A stretch of DNA of 42,738 bases. Source: Acholeplasmataceae bacterium (GTDB lineage: Bacteria > Bacillota_I > Bacilli_A > Acholeplasmatales > Acholeplasmataceae). Where the stretch lies: assembly GCA_024709245.1 (NCBI GenBank), contig JANJXB010000058.1, forward strand, positions 1 through 42,738, given 5' to 3'. Shown one piece after another: positions 9,803 through 18,706 of the stretch (positions are counted from its first letter, which is position 1; every line of letters starts with the position of its first letter). The notes beneath the pieces are model-generated. The model did no database searches. It had not been told where the DNA came from and worked only from the letters and a program-made list of their open reading frames with translations. Made by a program: the position numbers and the translations under genes.

Positions 9803-10468
9803 TTATAATCGAGGTAACTTGTGACCAAAGATCATTTTAGCAGTTTTCAAACTGATGGTGAGCATCTGACCTTCTTTGGATAAGGTCATCAATCCATTAA
9901 AACGATCCTTGCTGATGATATCATATTCATCTTTCAGCTTGATTTGATGCTCGTTTAAATAAACAAGCAATTCTCGAAAATCCATCACTCGGGTGATTTG
10001 AAATCGATCGCCCTCTTGCAACTGATCAAGACTTAAAGCACTGATTGAATTCATCTGTCCTTTCAGATTGGGAATGGGATTTCCATGTTGACAATATTTG
10101 GGTTCACCCAAATAACGATAGAGTTTTTCGAGTACTTCAGGCGATGTTGCGTGTTCAAGCATTTCAGCATCAACGTGGACACTTTCCCATGGAACTCCAA
10201 GTTTTTCAGTTAAAAAAACTTCCCAAATCCGATGTGCTCTCACCATACGAATGGCAACTTGTTTCCCTTTTGGAGTTAATGAAATGCCTTTGTATGGGAT
10301 AAAAGAAACCAGATGTTTCTTCTCCAATTTCTTAATCATTTCATTGACACTCTGATCCGAAAAGCCGAATCTTTCAGATAACTCATTGGTTTTTAACAGG
10401 GATTGTTTCTTCTCGATCGTGAGTTCAAATATCGTTTTTATATAATCTTCTTCCGCTCGATTCATCAT
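9803..10468 (-). CDS. DtxR/MntR-family metal-dependent transcriptional regulator with C-terminal FeoA/SH3-like domain
   Basis: HTH (LLKTNELSERFGFSDQSVNEMIKKLEKKHLV); metal-site pattern MVRAHRIWEVFLTEKLG, HVDAEMLEHATS, CQHGNPIPN. ATG 10468 preceded by GGGGTGATG. Confidence 0.92.
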   Translation of the reverse strand: MMNRAEEDYIKTIFELTIEKKQSLLKTNELSERFGFSDQSVNEMIKKLEKKHLVSFIPYKGISLTPKGKQVAIRMVRAHRIWEVFLTEKLGVPWESVHVDAEMLEHATSPEVLEKLYRYLGEPKYCQHGNPIPNLKGQMNSISALSLDQLQEGDRFQITRVMDFRELLVYLNEHQIKLKDEYDIISKDRFNGLMTLSKEGQMLTISLKTAKMIFGHKLPRL

Positions 10469-10472
10469 TTCA

Positions 10473-11297
10473 TCACCCCAATGCAACGTCTAATACCATC
10501 ATGATAATAAATCCAAGCATGACCCCGAAAGTCGCGTAGTGAGCCCCTTTAGGCGTCTGTTTCTGTTGTGCTTCAGGTATCAATTCTTCAACAACAACAT
10601 AAATCATCGCACCTGCTGCAAAAGCGAGTGCATAAGGCAATATGGCACTCACGTAAGTGACAAGTATTGCACCTAAGACACCTGAAATAGGTTCAACCAA
10701 ACCTGAGGCTTGACCGAGGAAAAATGCTTTTTTTCTCGAGACGCCTTCATGTCTTAAAGGAATGGATACTGCAGCACCTTCAGGGAAGTTTTGAATACCA
10801 ATCCCAATCGCAAGTCCGATGGCCGAGAGGGTTGCTGCTGTAGTATCACCCGTTATGTACTGGATTGCACCAAAGGCAACACCGACTGCAAGACCTTCAG
10901 GTATGTTATGGAGTGTAATGGAAAACACCAATAAGATGTTGCGCTTCAGTCTCGTTGGCAATCCTTCCTTTTCATGATTGAAACCAAAGTGAACGTGAGG
11001 AACAATCTTATCTGCAGCAAAGAGGAATAATCCACCTAAAGCAAATCCGATTGCGACAACAATCCATGAAATCACACCTTGCTCATCTGCCATATCGATG
11101 GCTGGAGCAAGTAATGACCAAAAGCTTGCTGCAATCATAACGCCTGATGCAAAACCTAACATCAAGTTAAACATATCACGTTGAATGTTTTTGAAAAAGA
11201 AAACCAAAGAGGCACCTAGTGCCGTCAAACCCCATGTAAAGAGGGTACCCAACAATGCCTGCTCCCAAACCTCTAAGCTCATAAACCATGTCAGCAT
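10473..11297 (-). CDS. ZIP-family divalent metal transporter (GufA-like)
   Basis: HNIPEGLAVGVAFGA and IQNFPEGAAVSIPL signatures. ATG 11297 preceded by AGGTGAT; the ORF track starts at GTG 11306. Confidence 0.92.
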   Translation of the reverse strand: MLTWFMSLEVWEQALLGTLFTWGLTALGASLVFFFKNIQRDMFNLMLGFASGVMIAASFWSLLAPAIDMADEQGVISWIVVAIGFALGGLFLFAADKIVPHVHFGFNHEKEGLPTRLKRNILLVFSITLHNIPEGLAVGVAFGAIQYITGDTTAATLSAIGLAIGIGIQNFPEGAAVSIPLRHEGVSRKKAFFLGQASGLVEPISGVLGAILVTYVSAILPYALAFAAGAMIYVVVEELIPEAQQKQTPKGAHYATFGVMLGFIIMMVLDVALG

Positions 11298-11319
11298 GAT
11301 GATCACCTAATCTTTCTAA

Positions 11320-11337
11320 TTTAAGGTATGCCTTAAA
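11320..11337 (-). promoter_or_regulatory. Candidate DtxR/MntR-type operator
   Basis: TTTAAGG-N4-CCTTAAA, a perfect 7-bp inverted repeat just downstream of the -10 and upstream of the ZIP RBS, in an operon encoding a DtxR-family regulator. Confidence 0.72.
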
Positions 11338-11346
11338 ATCAATTTA

Positions 11347-11375
11347 AGTATAACACTATAAAGTGGCCCTGTCAA
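11347..11375 (-). promoter_or_regulatory. Promoter of the ZIP-DtxR-MgtE-MgtE operon
   Basis: Minus strand TTGACA - 17 nt - TATACT. Confidence 0.82.
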
Positions 11376-11377
11376 TC

Positions 11378-11407
11378 AAAAAAGGGTAATGAGTTGACTC
11401 ACTACCC
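11378..11407 (-). terminator. Intrinsic terminator after tldE
   Basis: Minus-strand RNA GGGTAGTGAGTCAACTCATTACCC followed by TTTTTT. One G-U pair forms only on this strand. Confidence 0.8.
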
Positions 11408-11429
11408 TTTGGGATAGAATGAATATGAA

Positions 11430-12740
11430 CTATTCTCCACCGATCATGAGTGATTCGATGTGAACTGCGGGACTTGCGACTCCTGATAAGTTGAATTTAA
11501 GATCACTGCCAATACCGACAACATGATTCATCATCTCAAAGAAATTTCCTGAGACCACAATCATCTTCACAGGATAAGCTATTTTACCATGTTCAATCTT
11601 CTGTCCAGCTGCTTGTAAACTAAACTCACCTGATACTGTCTTCACACCTGCATGAAGTCCAACAAGGTCAGTGATCAAGACTCCGTCTTCAATATCTTTA
11701 ATCAATTCATCAAATCCTTGATTGCCGGGTTCTAATACGAAATTGGCCATTTGAATACCGCTACCAAAACTGTTTCCTGTCGGTGCTGTGTTGAAAATTT
11801 TCGCGGTTTTCAGATTATGATTAAACCCTGTGAAAACCCCATCTTTGATGACATGTCTCTTTTGACAAGCAACACCTTCATCATCAAATGGCAACTTGAA
11901 GAATGCATCTTGATGAAGTGGATCATTGACGAGATTGACTTTTGCATCAAAAATCTTTTCACCGACTTTGGTCTTGAGTGGTGTCATGTTTCGGAATGCC
12001 GCTTCTCCTGAAAAGATGCTGGAGAAGACATTGAGCATGTCAGAAAACATTTCATTGTTGAATACCACTGGATATGAACCTGTCTTGATGGTCTTTCCAC
12101 CAAGTTTTGCTACACCAAGATCAATGGTGGTCTTCGCCATTTCATGTGGATTGAAATCACTGAATTTCTTCGCTAATTTGATATCATATGCGGTTTGAAT
12201 ATCAGATTCACCCCGTTTAAACACACCAATGGCGTATGCATAAGCATAGGACTGATGTCTGGAAAGATTCAATCCTTTTGAATTCACAAGTGCTGTTTTG
12301 GTTTCAACTTCTTGATACATCGTGGTTTGAACTTGAGAAACATCAGGACAAGAAAGAATACTTTGTTCTAAAGTTTTGAGTAGATTGATTTTTTCAATGA
12401 CCGGAACTGCCTGAAAATCAAAGAGATCTTCGTGTACTTCCGGATATGAAGGAGATCCTTCATAGATGATTGCAGGTTCAACAACGGTGAGTGCTTTCGC
12501 GTTTTCTATCAATTGATCCAGCATTTTGCCGACATTGGCATTCGACAGGTTTTCAAATCGAACTGTAGAAAGCTTGTTTTGGTAAATACCTCTGATGGTG
12601 ACCGATTCGACATTGGACTGGACATGCTGGTCCAGTTTGTTCTGATAAACCGATAATTTTAGACTTCTATTTTTAACTGCATAGATTTCTAAATCTGTGA
12701 TGCCTTTTGATAATCCGAGTTTGATCCACTCTGTATACAT
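11430..12740 (-). CDS. tldE: TldE/PmbA-like subunit of the TldD/E metalloprotease
   Basis: PmbA/TldD fold pattern without the HExxxH motif; overlaps the tldD stop (TAATG). GGAGGTAAAAAGTA ribosome site. Confidence 0.88.
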   Translation of the reverse strand: MYTEWIKLGLSKGITDLEIYAVKNRSLKLSVYQNKLDQHVQSNVESVTIRGIYQNKLSTVRFENLSNANVGKMLDQLIENAKALTVVEPAIIYEGSPSYPEVHEDLFDFQAVPVIEKINLLKTLEQSILSCPDVSQVQTTMYQEVETKTALVNSKGLNLSRHQSYAYAYAIGVFKRGESDIQTAYDIKLAKKFSDFNPHEMAKTTIDLGVAKLGGKTIKTGSYPVVFNNEMFSDMLNVFSSIFSGEAAFRNMTPLKTKVGEKIFDAKVNLVNDPLHQDAFFKLPFDDEGVACQKRHVIKDGVFTGFNHNLKTAKIFNTAPTGNSFGSGIQMANFVLEPGNQGFDELIKDIEDGVLITDLVGLHAGVKTVSGEFSLQAAGQKIEHGKIAYPVKMIVVSGNFFEMMNHVVGIGSDLKFNLSGVASPAVHIESLMIGGE

Positions 12741-14125
12741 TACTTTTTACCTCCTGCGCCACCGACCGTCATCGATGAGACTCTAATCGTGGGTTGACCG
12801 ACATCAACAGGAATGCTACCGGACAATGATCCGCACATACCTTGACCAAATTCGAGGTTGTCTGCAACCTTATCAATCTTGAATAAGACATCTTTTCCAT
12901 GACCAATCAGCATTGCTCCTCTGACAGGTCTTGTCAGTTTGCCATCTTCAATCATGTATCCTTCCATGACTGCAAAATTAAACTCACCGGTTGCTGGAAC
13001 AACAGTTCCACCCCCCAGTTTTTTAGCAAACAAACCATATTTTGTATCTTTGATGATGTCTTCAAACTTATCTTTTCCGGGTGCGATGTATGTTGAATTC
13101 ATGCGAGACGTTGGAGAAAACTTATAGGATTGTCTTCTACCAGATCCTGTTGGATCCATCTTCATCTTGCGTGCATTTCGATAATCAATGAGATAACCTT
13201 TTAAAACACCATTTTCAATGAGTAAATTCTTTTGGGTTTTCTTTCCTTCATCATCATAAGAAAGTCTTCCCCATGCGCCTTCAACATCACCATCATCATA
13301 CGCTGTGACAATATCAGAACCCACTTTTTCACCCAATTTACCCACGAATGGAGATAAACCCTTCGCAACCGAAGTCGCTTCTAAGGGATGTCCACACGCT
13401 TCATGGAAGATGACACCGCCAAACGCATTGTGTAACACAACTGGCATGACTTGAGGAACCATATCTTCAGCAGTGAGTAGTGTGATGGAAGATACTGCAA
13501 CTTCCTTCGCTAAAGCTTTAAAATCGAGTTCATCAAAGATTTCAAAACCCATGTAGCGACCTGGACCTTCATAAGCTTGCTGCATCTGTCCATTTTCCAT
13601 GGATGCTGCCATCATAATGACTCGGGTGTATGTTCTGACATCGTCTTGATAAATGCCTTCCGTATTGGTGACCAATATCGTTTGTCGATTTTCAACGAGT
13701 TGTGTCATGGCTTGTACAATTCTTGGATCGTGTGATTTCATGATGTTCGAAAGTTCTTGAAGTCTCGCTGCTTTTTCAGCCATGGGTACAGAATCCATGG
13801 GACGTTTGATAGCATCCACATAGGGCTTCGCTGTTCCAAGTTTCTTCGCTTTAAAAAGGGGACCTGAGAAGGATTGAGACAAATTGTTCACTACGTTTTG
13901 TAGCGATTCATAGGAAACATCATTGGTGAATCCATACACTTCATCGATGCCCTGGATGAGTCTAACCCCAGCACCGAAAACATTGCCTCGGTCAATCGAT
14001 GTAACTTCACCATTCATGACACGAAGCACTGAAGATTGATTATCTTCCTGGAAAATCTCAGCGAAATCAGCACCTGTTGAGAGTGCTTTTTCGAGCAATG
14101 CTTGTAATTCCTTCTTTTTGAGCAT
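12740..14125 (-). CDS. tldD: TldD metalloprotease
   Basis: HEACGH zinc motif (GVIFHEACGHPLEATSVAKG), GSGRRQSYKFSPTSRM. Confidence 0.92.
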   Translation of the reverse strand: MLKKKELQALLEKALSTGADFAEIFQEDNQSSVLRVMNGEVTSIDRGNVFGAGVRLIQGIDEVYGFTNDVSYESLQNVVNNLSQSFSGPLFKAKKLGTAKPYVDAIKRPMDSVPMAEKAARLQELSNIMKSHDPRIVQAMTQLVENRQTILVTNTEGIYQDDVRTYTRVIMMAASMENGQMQQAYEGPGRYMGFEIFDELDFKALAKEVAVSSITLLTAEDMVPQVMPVVLHNAFGGVIFHEACGHPLEATSVAKGLSPFVGKLGEKVGSDIVTAYDDGDVEGAWGRLSYDDEGKKTQKNLLIENGVLKGYLIDYRNARKMKMDPTGSGRRQSYKFSPTSRMNSTYIAPGKDKFEDIIKDTKYGLFAKKLGGGTVVPATGEFNFAVMEGYMIEDGKLTRPVRGAMLIGHGKDVLFKIDKVADNLEFGQGMCGSLSGSIPVDVGQPTIRVSSMTVGGAGGKK

Positions 14126-14202
14126 GTCGATACCTCGTTTCTTGTTTATATTTTATCGTAAGACGGGATATGATTCAAGCGAATCAAGGATTGTGTGAAT
14201 GC

Positions 14203-16017
14203 TCATGCATTTTGAGGCATGAGCACAGATTGAGGATTTTCCTTTTCATCGTATTGTAATTGATAGAGGTTATAATATAAACCTTTGAGTTTGAGAAGTT
14301 CCTGATGAGAACCTGTTTCTTTAATCTCACCTTTCTGCATGACAATGATTTGATCAGCGTGTTGAATGGTCGATAAGCGATGAGCAACGATCAGCATCGT
14401 TGAGATGTTCATCATTTTTTCAAGTGATTCCTGAATGAGTTCTTCGGTTTCACTGTCAATGTTTGCAGTCGCTTCATCTAAGATCATCAGTGAGGGTTTA
14501 TAAACAATTGCTCGCGCAAAACTGATGAGTTGTCGTTGACCCGATGAAAAGTTGTTACCACGCTCAAGAACGACATGATCATAGGCATCCGGTAATTTTT
14601 CAATAAACGTATTGGCACCCACATATTCCGAAGCACTCTTGACTTCATCAAGCGTTACCTCATCATCACGAAGTGTAATGTTGTCTTTAATCGTGCCTGA
14701 AAACAGAAATACATCCTGAAGCATTTGTCCAATATGACGTCTCAAACTTGACCGTTTAATATCTTTGATGTTGATACCATCAATTAAGATTTCACCTTTT
14801 TGAATTTCATAATTTCGAACAATCAATGATAAGATGGTAGTCTTCCCTGAACCGGTTGCACCAACGAATGCGACGGTATCCCCAGGTTTAACTTTAAAAC
14901 TCACACCACGGAGTACCCACTCGCCAGGGATATAGGAAAACCAGACATCTCGAAATTCGATATGACCTGTAAAGGATTGGAGTTCAATTGCATCTTCCTT
15001 ATCTGTAATTTCAGGTTTGGTATCTAGGACATCAAATACCTTTTCTGCTGAAGCAAATGCACTTTGTAAGGAATTGAACTGTTCAGCGAGTTGCTGAATG
15101 GGTTCGAAGAAATCACCAACATAAGCATAATAAGTGAAGAGCATACCAAATGTAATGATTCCTGCAATCACTTCTTGATAACCCATGTAAAGGACTAAGA
15201 CAGCTCCAACCATGGATAAGAAATAGATGGTTGGACGATAAATGCCAAACACAAGAATTTCTTGAATATAACTTTGTTTCAGTTTTCCTGAATGCTTTTT
15301 AAATTCACCTTTTTTCTTCGTTTCTTGATTGAAGATTTGTGTGACTTTCATGCCGGATAGATTTTCAGATAAAAATGCGTTGACTTCAGAGACGTTGGCA
15401 CGTACTCGGCGATAACTCGCTCTCGAAAATTTTCTGAATAAATATGTAGCGAATAAAACCAAAGGTATGACAGCAACCACGTATAGAGTCAATTTGGGAC
15501 TCATGAGGGTGATGACAACTAAAATGGCTACAAGATGCAATACGTTTTTGACTAGATTGAGTAAGACATTGGTATACATTTCAGAGATGGTGTTCGTATC
15601 ATTGGTGACACGAGTCACCAGTTTGCCCACAGGAACTTGGTTGATTTGTCCAATGGCCAAGTGTTCAATGTGATTAAACACTTCATCTCGGAGTGTGACA
15701 ACCGTTTTTTGACCTACTTTTTGTAACATGACACTTTGAATGTATTGAACGACATTCCCGACAGTGAGTGCTATGATGAAGAAGATTGAAAGCATGATGA
15801 CAAATTCAATTTTCTCAGCACGAGATAAGGCATCCGATCCAACAATATCAACCGTTCTACCGATTAAAAATGGGGGAAGTAATTGAATGCCCAAACCAAC
15901 AAACATGAAGATGACAATCAATATAAATTCTTTTCGATAAGGCTTCATGTAAGAAAGCAGTCTTCTGATGACATCACTATCCTTACGTTCTCTTGTGTTA
16001 TCCTTGAAGTCCTTCAT
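14203..16017 (-). CDS. ABC exporter, fused TMD-NBD, subunit B of heterodimer
   Basis: Walker A GATGSGKT, signature FSSGQRQL, Walker B LMILDEAT; six-TM exporter N-terminus. ATG 16017 preceded by AAGGAGGTGCAACTC. Confidence 0.93.
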   Translation of the reverse strand: MKDFKDNTRERKDSDVIRRLLSYMKPYRKEFILIVIFMFVGLGIQLLPPFLIGRTVDIVGSDALSRAEKIEFVIMLSIFFIIALTVGNVVQYIQSVMLQKVGQKTVVTLRDEVFNHIEHLAIGQINQVPVGKLVTRVTNDTNTISEMYTNVLLNLVKNVLHLVAILVVITLMSPKLTLYVVAVIPLVLFATYLFRKFSRASYRRVRANVSEVNAFLSENLSGMKVTQIFNQETKKKGEFKKHSGKLKQSYIQEILVFGIYRPTIYFLSMVGAVLVLYMGYQEVIAGIITFGMLFTYYAYVGDFFEPIQQLAEQFNSLQSAFASAEKVFDVLDTKPEITDKEDAIELQSFTGHIEFRDVWFSYIPGEWVLRGVSFKVKPGDTVAFVGATGSGKTTILSLIVRNYEIQKGEILIDGINIKDIKRSSLRRHIGQMLQDVFLFSGTIKDNITLRDDEVTLDEVKSASEYVGANTFIEKLPDAYDHVVLERGNNFSSGQRQLISFARAIVYKPSLMILDEATANIDSETEELIQESLEKMMNISTMLIVAHRLSTIQHADQIIVMQKGEIKETGSHQELLKLKGLYYNLYQLQYDEKENPQSVLMPQNA

Positions 16018-17776
16018 GAGTTGCACCTCCTTGCACAAGATTTTCGAGTTGTTGACGTCTAACCATATCTTTATAAAGTGGTGATGTCTTCATCAGTTCC
16101 GCATGTGAACCAATGGCCACCAATTCACCTTGATCAAGTAAAATAATTTTATCCATTTTTTTAACCGTTGAAATACGATGCGCGATAAAAATGGTTGTTC
16201 TGCCTTTTCGAACACGGTGTAAGTTTTTAATGATGGCTTCTTCCGTTTTGGTATCTACTGCAGAAACCGAATCGTCTAGAATCAATACTTCTGGATCCTT
16301 CGCTAAAGCTCTAGCAATCGAAATTCTTTGTTTCTGTCCACCAGAAACTGTGACCCCACGTTCACCCAGCATGGTTTCAAAACCGTCTTTGAATTCAATG
16401 ACGTTATCATACACATCTGCGAGTTTTGCCGACTCTACAACTTTTTCTAACGTTGGTGAATCCATGGAGAATCCAATGTTATTCGTGATGGTATCTGAGA
16501 AAAGGAAATTATCTTGAGGAACATAACCAATGGTATTTCTCACAGAATGTGTCGTGAGTTTCATCAGATCTTTGCCATCGATGAAAACCATGCCCTCTTC
16601 AAGATTATAAATACGAAGTAACAAATCAACAAGAGATGACTTCCCACTGCCTGTTCGACCTAGAATACCGACCATTTCACCTTGTTTAATGTCAAAACTG
16701 ACATTTTTTAAGACGGGACGATCGCCATCCGGATACTGGAATGTTAGATTTCGAACTTGAATGCTTCCCTTGAGGTGAAGATCTTCTTCAGCATCCTTGG
16801 CATCGAAGACTTCAATTTTTGAGTCAAGAAATTTTTCAATACGACTTGCCGATGCTTTCGCTTGGCTATGAATATTGATGAATCCTGATAATGCCATCGT
16901 TGGCCAGATTAAAGTAAAGAAATACGATAAATATGTGGTCAACTGTCCTGCAGTCATCCCTGTTTGAGCCTGATTGATGACAAGCCAGCTACCTAAAGCA
17001 ACAATCATCAAAATCACAATATTCAAGCCAATACCAATGGCTATGTTGACGATGATGATGTATTTAACGAATTTAATGTTTTTATCGTATAAATCAAGGT
17101 TCCGATTTCTAAAAAACATCGCTTCTTTGATTTCTCGAACAAAGGCTTTGATGACGGTAATCCCTGAGAAATTTTCTTGCGTGAAATCCGAAAGCTTTTC
17201 AAATGATTCTTGTCGTTCCTTGAATCTTGCAGTAATTCTTTTTCGGATAAAAACGAGCACCACAGTGAGTAAAATCATGGGAATTGCTGCATAAAGCGTC
17301 AGTTGCCCATTCAGATTTGCCATACGATATACTGCAAATCCCCCTAAAAACAAACCATCAACGAGCATTAAGATACCTGGACCATACGATTGTCTGACGG
17401 CTTCTAAGTCGTTGATGAACAAAGTCATTAAACCACCTACTTTTTCTTGGCTATAATAACTTTGTGATAATTTGGTAGCATGAGAAAACATGGCATTTCT
17501 GAGTCGATATTCAATCATGCGTGATGCACCAAAGATGGTGTAACGCCATAAAAACCGACCGATGGTGATGGAAATCGCGAGCAGTGCAATCTCATAAATA
17601 TATCCTTCGATGATTGAGGGATCTGGATTAGCTTGTTTAAGAGTATCAATAATTTGACCCACATATTTCGGGATATCGAGTTGAACCCAGTCGACATAAA
17701 TCAAAACTGCAATACCGACGATAAAAAACGCTGAGTATTGCAGATAATATTTTCTAAAGTGTTTGCCTAATAACAT
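15998..17776 (-). CDS. ABC exporter, fused TMD-NBD, subunit A of heterodimer
   Basis: Walker A GRTGSGKS, signature VSGGQKQR, Walker B VLILDDSVSAVD (Asp replaces the catalytic Glu: degenerate site typical of heterodimeric exporters). Overlaps subunit B. Confidence 0.93.
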   Translation of the reverse strand: MLLGKHFRKYYLQYSAFFIVGIAVLIYVDWVQLDIPKYVGQIIDTLKQANPDPSIIEGYIYEIALLAISITIGRFLWRYTIFGASRMIEYRLRNAMFSHATKLSQSYYSQEKVGGLMTLFINDLEAVRQSYGPGILMLVDGLFLGGFAVYRMANLNGQLTLYAAIPMILLTVVLVFIRKRITARFKERQESFEKLSDFTQENFSGITVIKAFVREIKEAMFFRNRNLDLYDKNIKFVKYIIIVNIAIGIGLNIVILMIVALGSWLVINQAQTGMTAGQLTTYLSYFFTLIWPTMALSGFINIHSQAKASASRIEKFLDSKIEVFDAKDAEEDLHLKGSIQVRNLTFQYPDGDRPVLKNVSFDIKQGEMVGILGRTGSGKSSLVDLLLRIYNLEEGMVFIDGKDLMKLTTHSVRNTIGYVPQDNFLFSDTITNNIGFSMDSPTLEKVVESAKLADVYDNVIEFKDGFETMLGERGVTVSGGQKQRISIARALAKDPEVLILDDSVSAVDTKTEEAIIKNLHRVRKGRTTIFIAHRISTVKKMDKIILLDQGELVAIGSHAELMKTSPLYKDMVRRQQLENLVQGGATHEGLQG

Positions 17777-17793
17777 GGTTGCCTTCTTTCTTA

Positions 17794-17817
17794 TTGTGTG
17801 AATTCATGAACACACAA
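17794..17817 (-). other. RNA hairpin adjacent to the ABC exporter RBS
   Basis: TTGTGTG-AATTCATGAA-CACACAA, perfect 7-bp stem. Confidence 0.5.
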
Positions 17818-17821
17818 CAAT

Positions 17822-17854
17822 GTCAATAGAACGTCTGTGAAACGTCCTATTGAC
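17822..17854 (-). other. Long hairpin between the SHOCT-like gene and the ABC exporter, no U-tract
   Basis: Minus-strand RNA GTCAATAGGACGU-UUCACAG-ACGUUCUAUUGAC: 13-bp stem with one G-U pair. Confidence 0.6.
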
Positions 17855-17872
17855 CTTTGTAAGTATCTATCT

Positions 17873-18265
17873 CTATTCTACTACGATTCTGACAATGTCA
17901 CCATCTGCAGATTCAATATTGACCAATTCACCTACTGCACCACCATTGATCATTTCGATGATGGCATCGATATCGATGTCCTGATCTTCTAGATTGACAT
18001 TGAATTTTCCTGTCTTCAGGAGTTTTGCAAACTCGATTGGAATTTGAATTTTGACAACGTCACCATCTGCGGAGTCAACATAGATTTTGAGCATTTTAAA
18101 TGCATTCTTTTTACCGTTTGTTTGAACGATAACTGCATCTTCACCTTTGGTTGATCCACCATCCATTGCAGATAACAATTTTTCGGCATCTTCTGATGTG
18201 ATGACACCTTTAGCAAGCAGATCTAGGATCTTCATGCGTTCTTCTTTAAGTGCGTCTTTTGGCAT
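17873..18265 (-). CDS. SHOCT-like-domain protein (YvlB/LiaX N-terminal-like)
   Basis: N-terminal KILDLLAKGVITSEDAEKLLSAM helical motif, then a duplicated segment (VDSADGDVVKIQI ... IESADGDIVRIVV). Confidence 0.7.
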   Translation of the reverse strand: MPKDALKEERMKILDLLAKGVITSEDAEKLLSAMDGGSTKGEDAVIVQTNGKKNAFKMLKIYVDSADGDVVKIQIPIEFAKLLKTGKFNVNLEDQDIDIDAIIEMINGGAVGELVNIESADGDIVRIVVE

Positions 18266-18281
18266 GTTTTAAACATCCTTT

Positions 18282-18698
18282 CTATTTATTCTTTTTCAAG
18301 AGCTCTATGGCTTGAACGACCGACAGCTCGCCTTTTTCGATCTTCTCCAAAATGGAAGCTTTGGAGAACTTAGGTTCTTCTTTTTCCTTCTTCTCAGGTT
18401 CTTCATCATATGCATCTGGTGAATACCCGAGTCCTACAATGACATCATCAAGCATTTTCTTAACCGTTGGATAACTGATGTTGAGTTCTTTTTCAATCGC
18501 CTTGATGTTACCTCTGTTTTTCACGAATATCTCAATGAAATAGAGTTTTTCCGGTTCAAGATAATTGAACTTGGAGAGTGTAAACGCCCCCTCGATGGAC
18601 GTTTCACAGTGATCACAATACAGTCTGTGAACTTTTAGATCATGCTTACAAACTGGGCAAATCGATAAGACTGGGTTGGTCTTCATTCTTTCTTTCAT
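18282..18698 (-). CDS. DUF2089-family protein: zinc ribbon plus HTH, C-terminal SHOCT-like motif
   Basis: CPVCKHDLKVHRLYCDHCETSIEG; KNRGNIKAIEKELNISYPTVKKMLDDV helix-turn-helix; C-term SILEKIEKGELSVVQAIELLKKN. RBS GGAGGAATT. Confidence 0.83.
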   Translation of the reverse strand: MKERMKTNPVLSICPVCKHDLKVHRLYCDHCETSIEGAFTLSKFNYLEPEKLYFIEIFVKNRGNIKAIEKELNISYPTVKKMLDDVIVGLGYSPDAYDEEPEKKEKEEPKFSKASILEKIEKGELSVVQAIELLKKNK

Positions 18699-18706
18699 AA
18701 TTCCTC

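Noticed and set aside
14200-14225. TGCTCATGC/GCATGAGCA hairpin at the end of the ABC exporter gene
   Set aside because: Good 9-bp stem but overlaps the stop codon and lacks a T-run, so not called as an intrinsic terminator.
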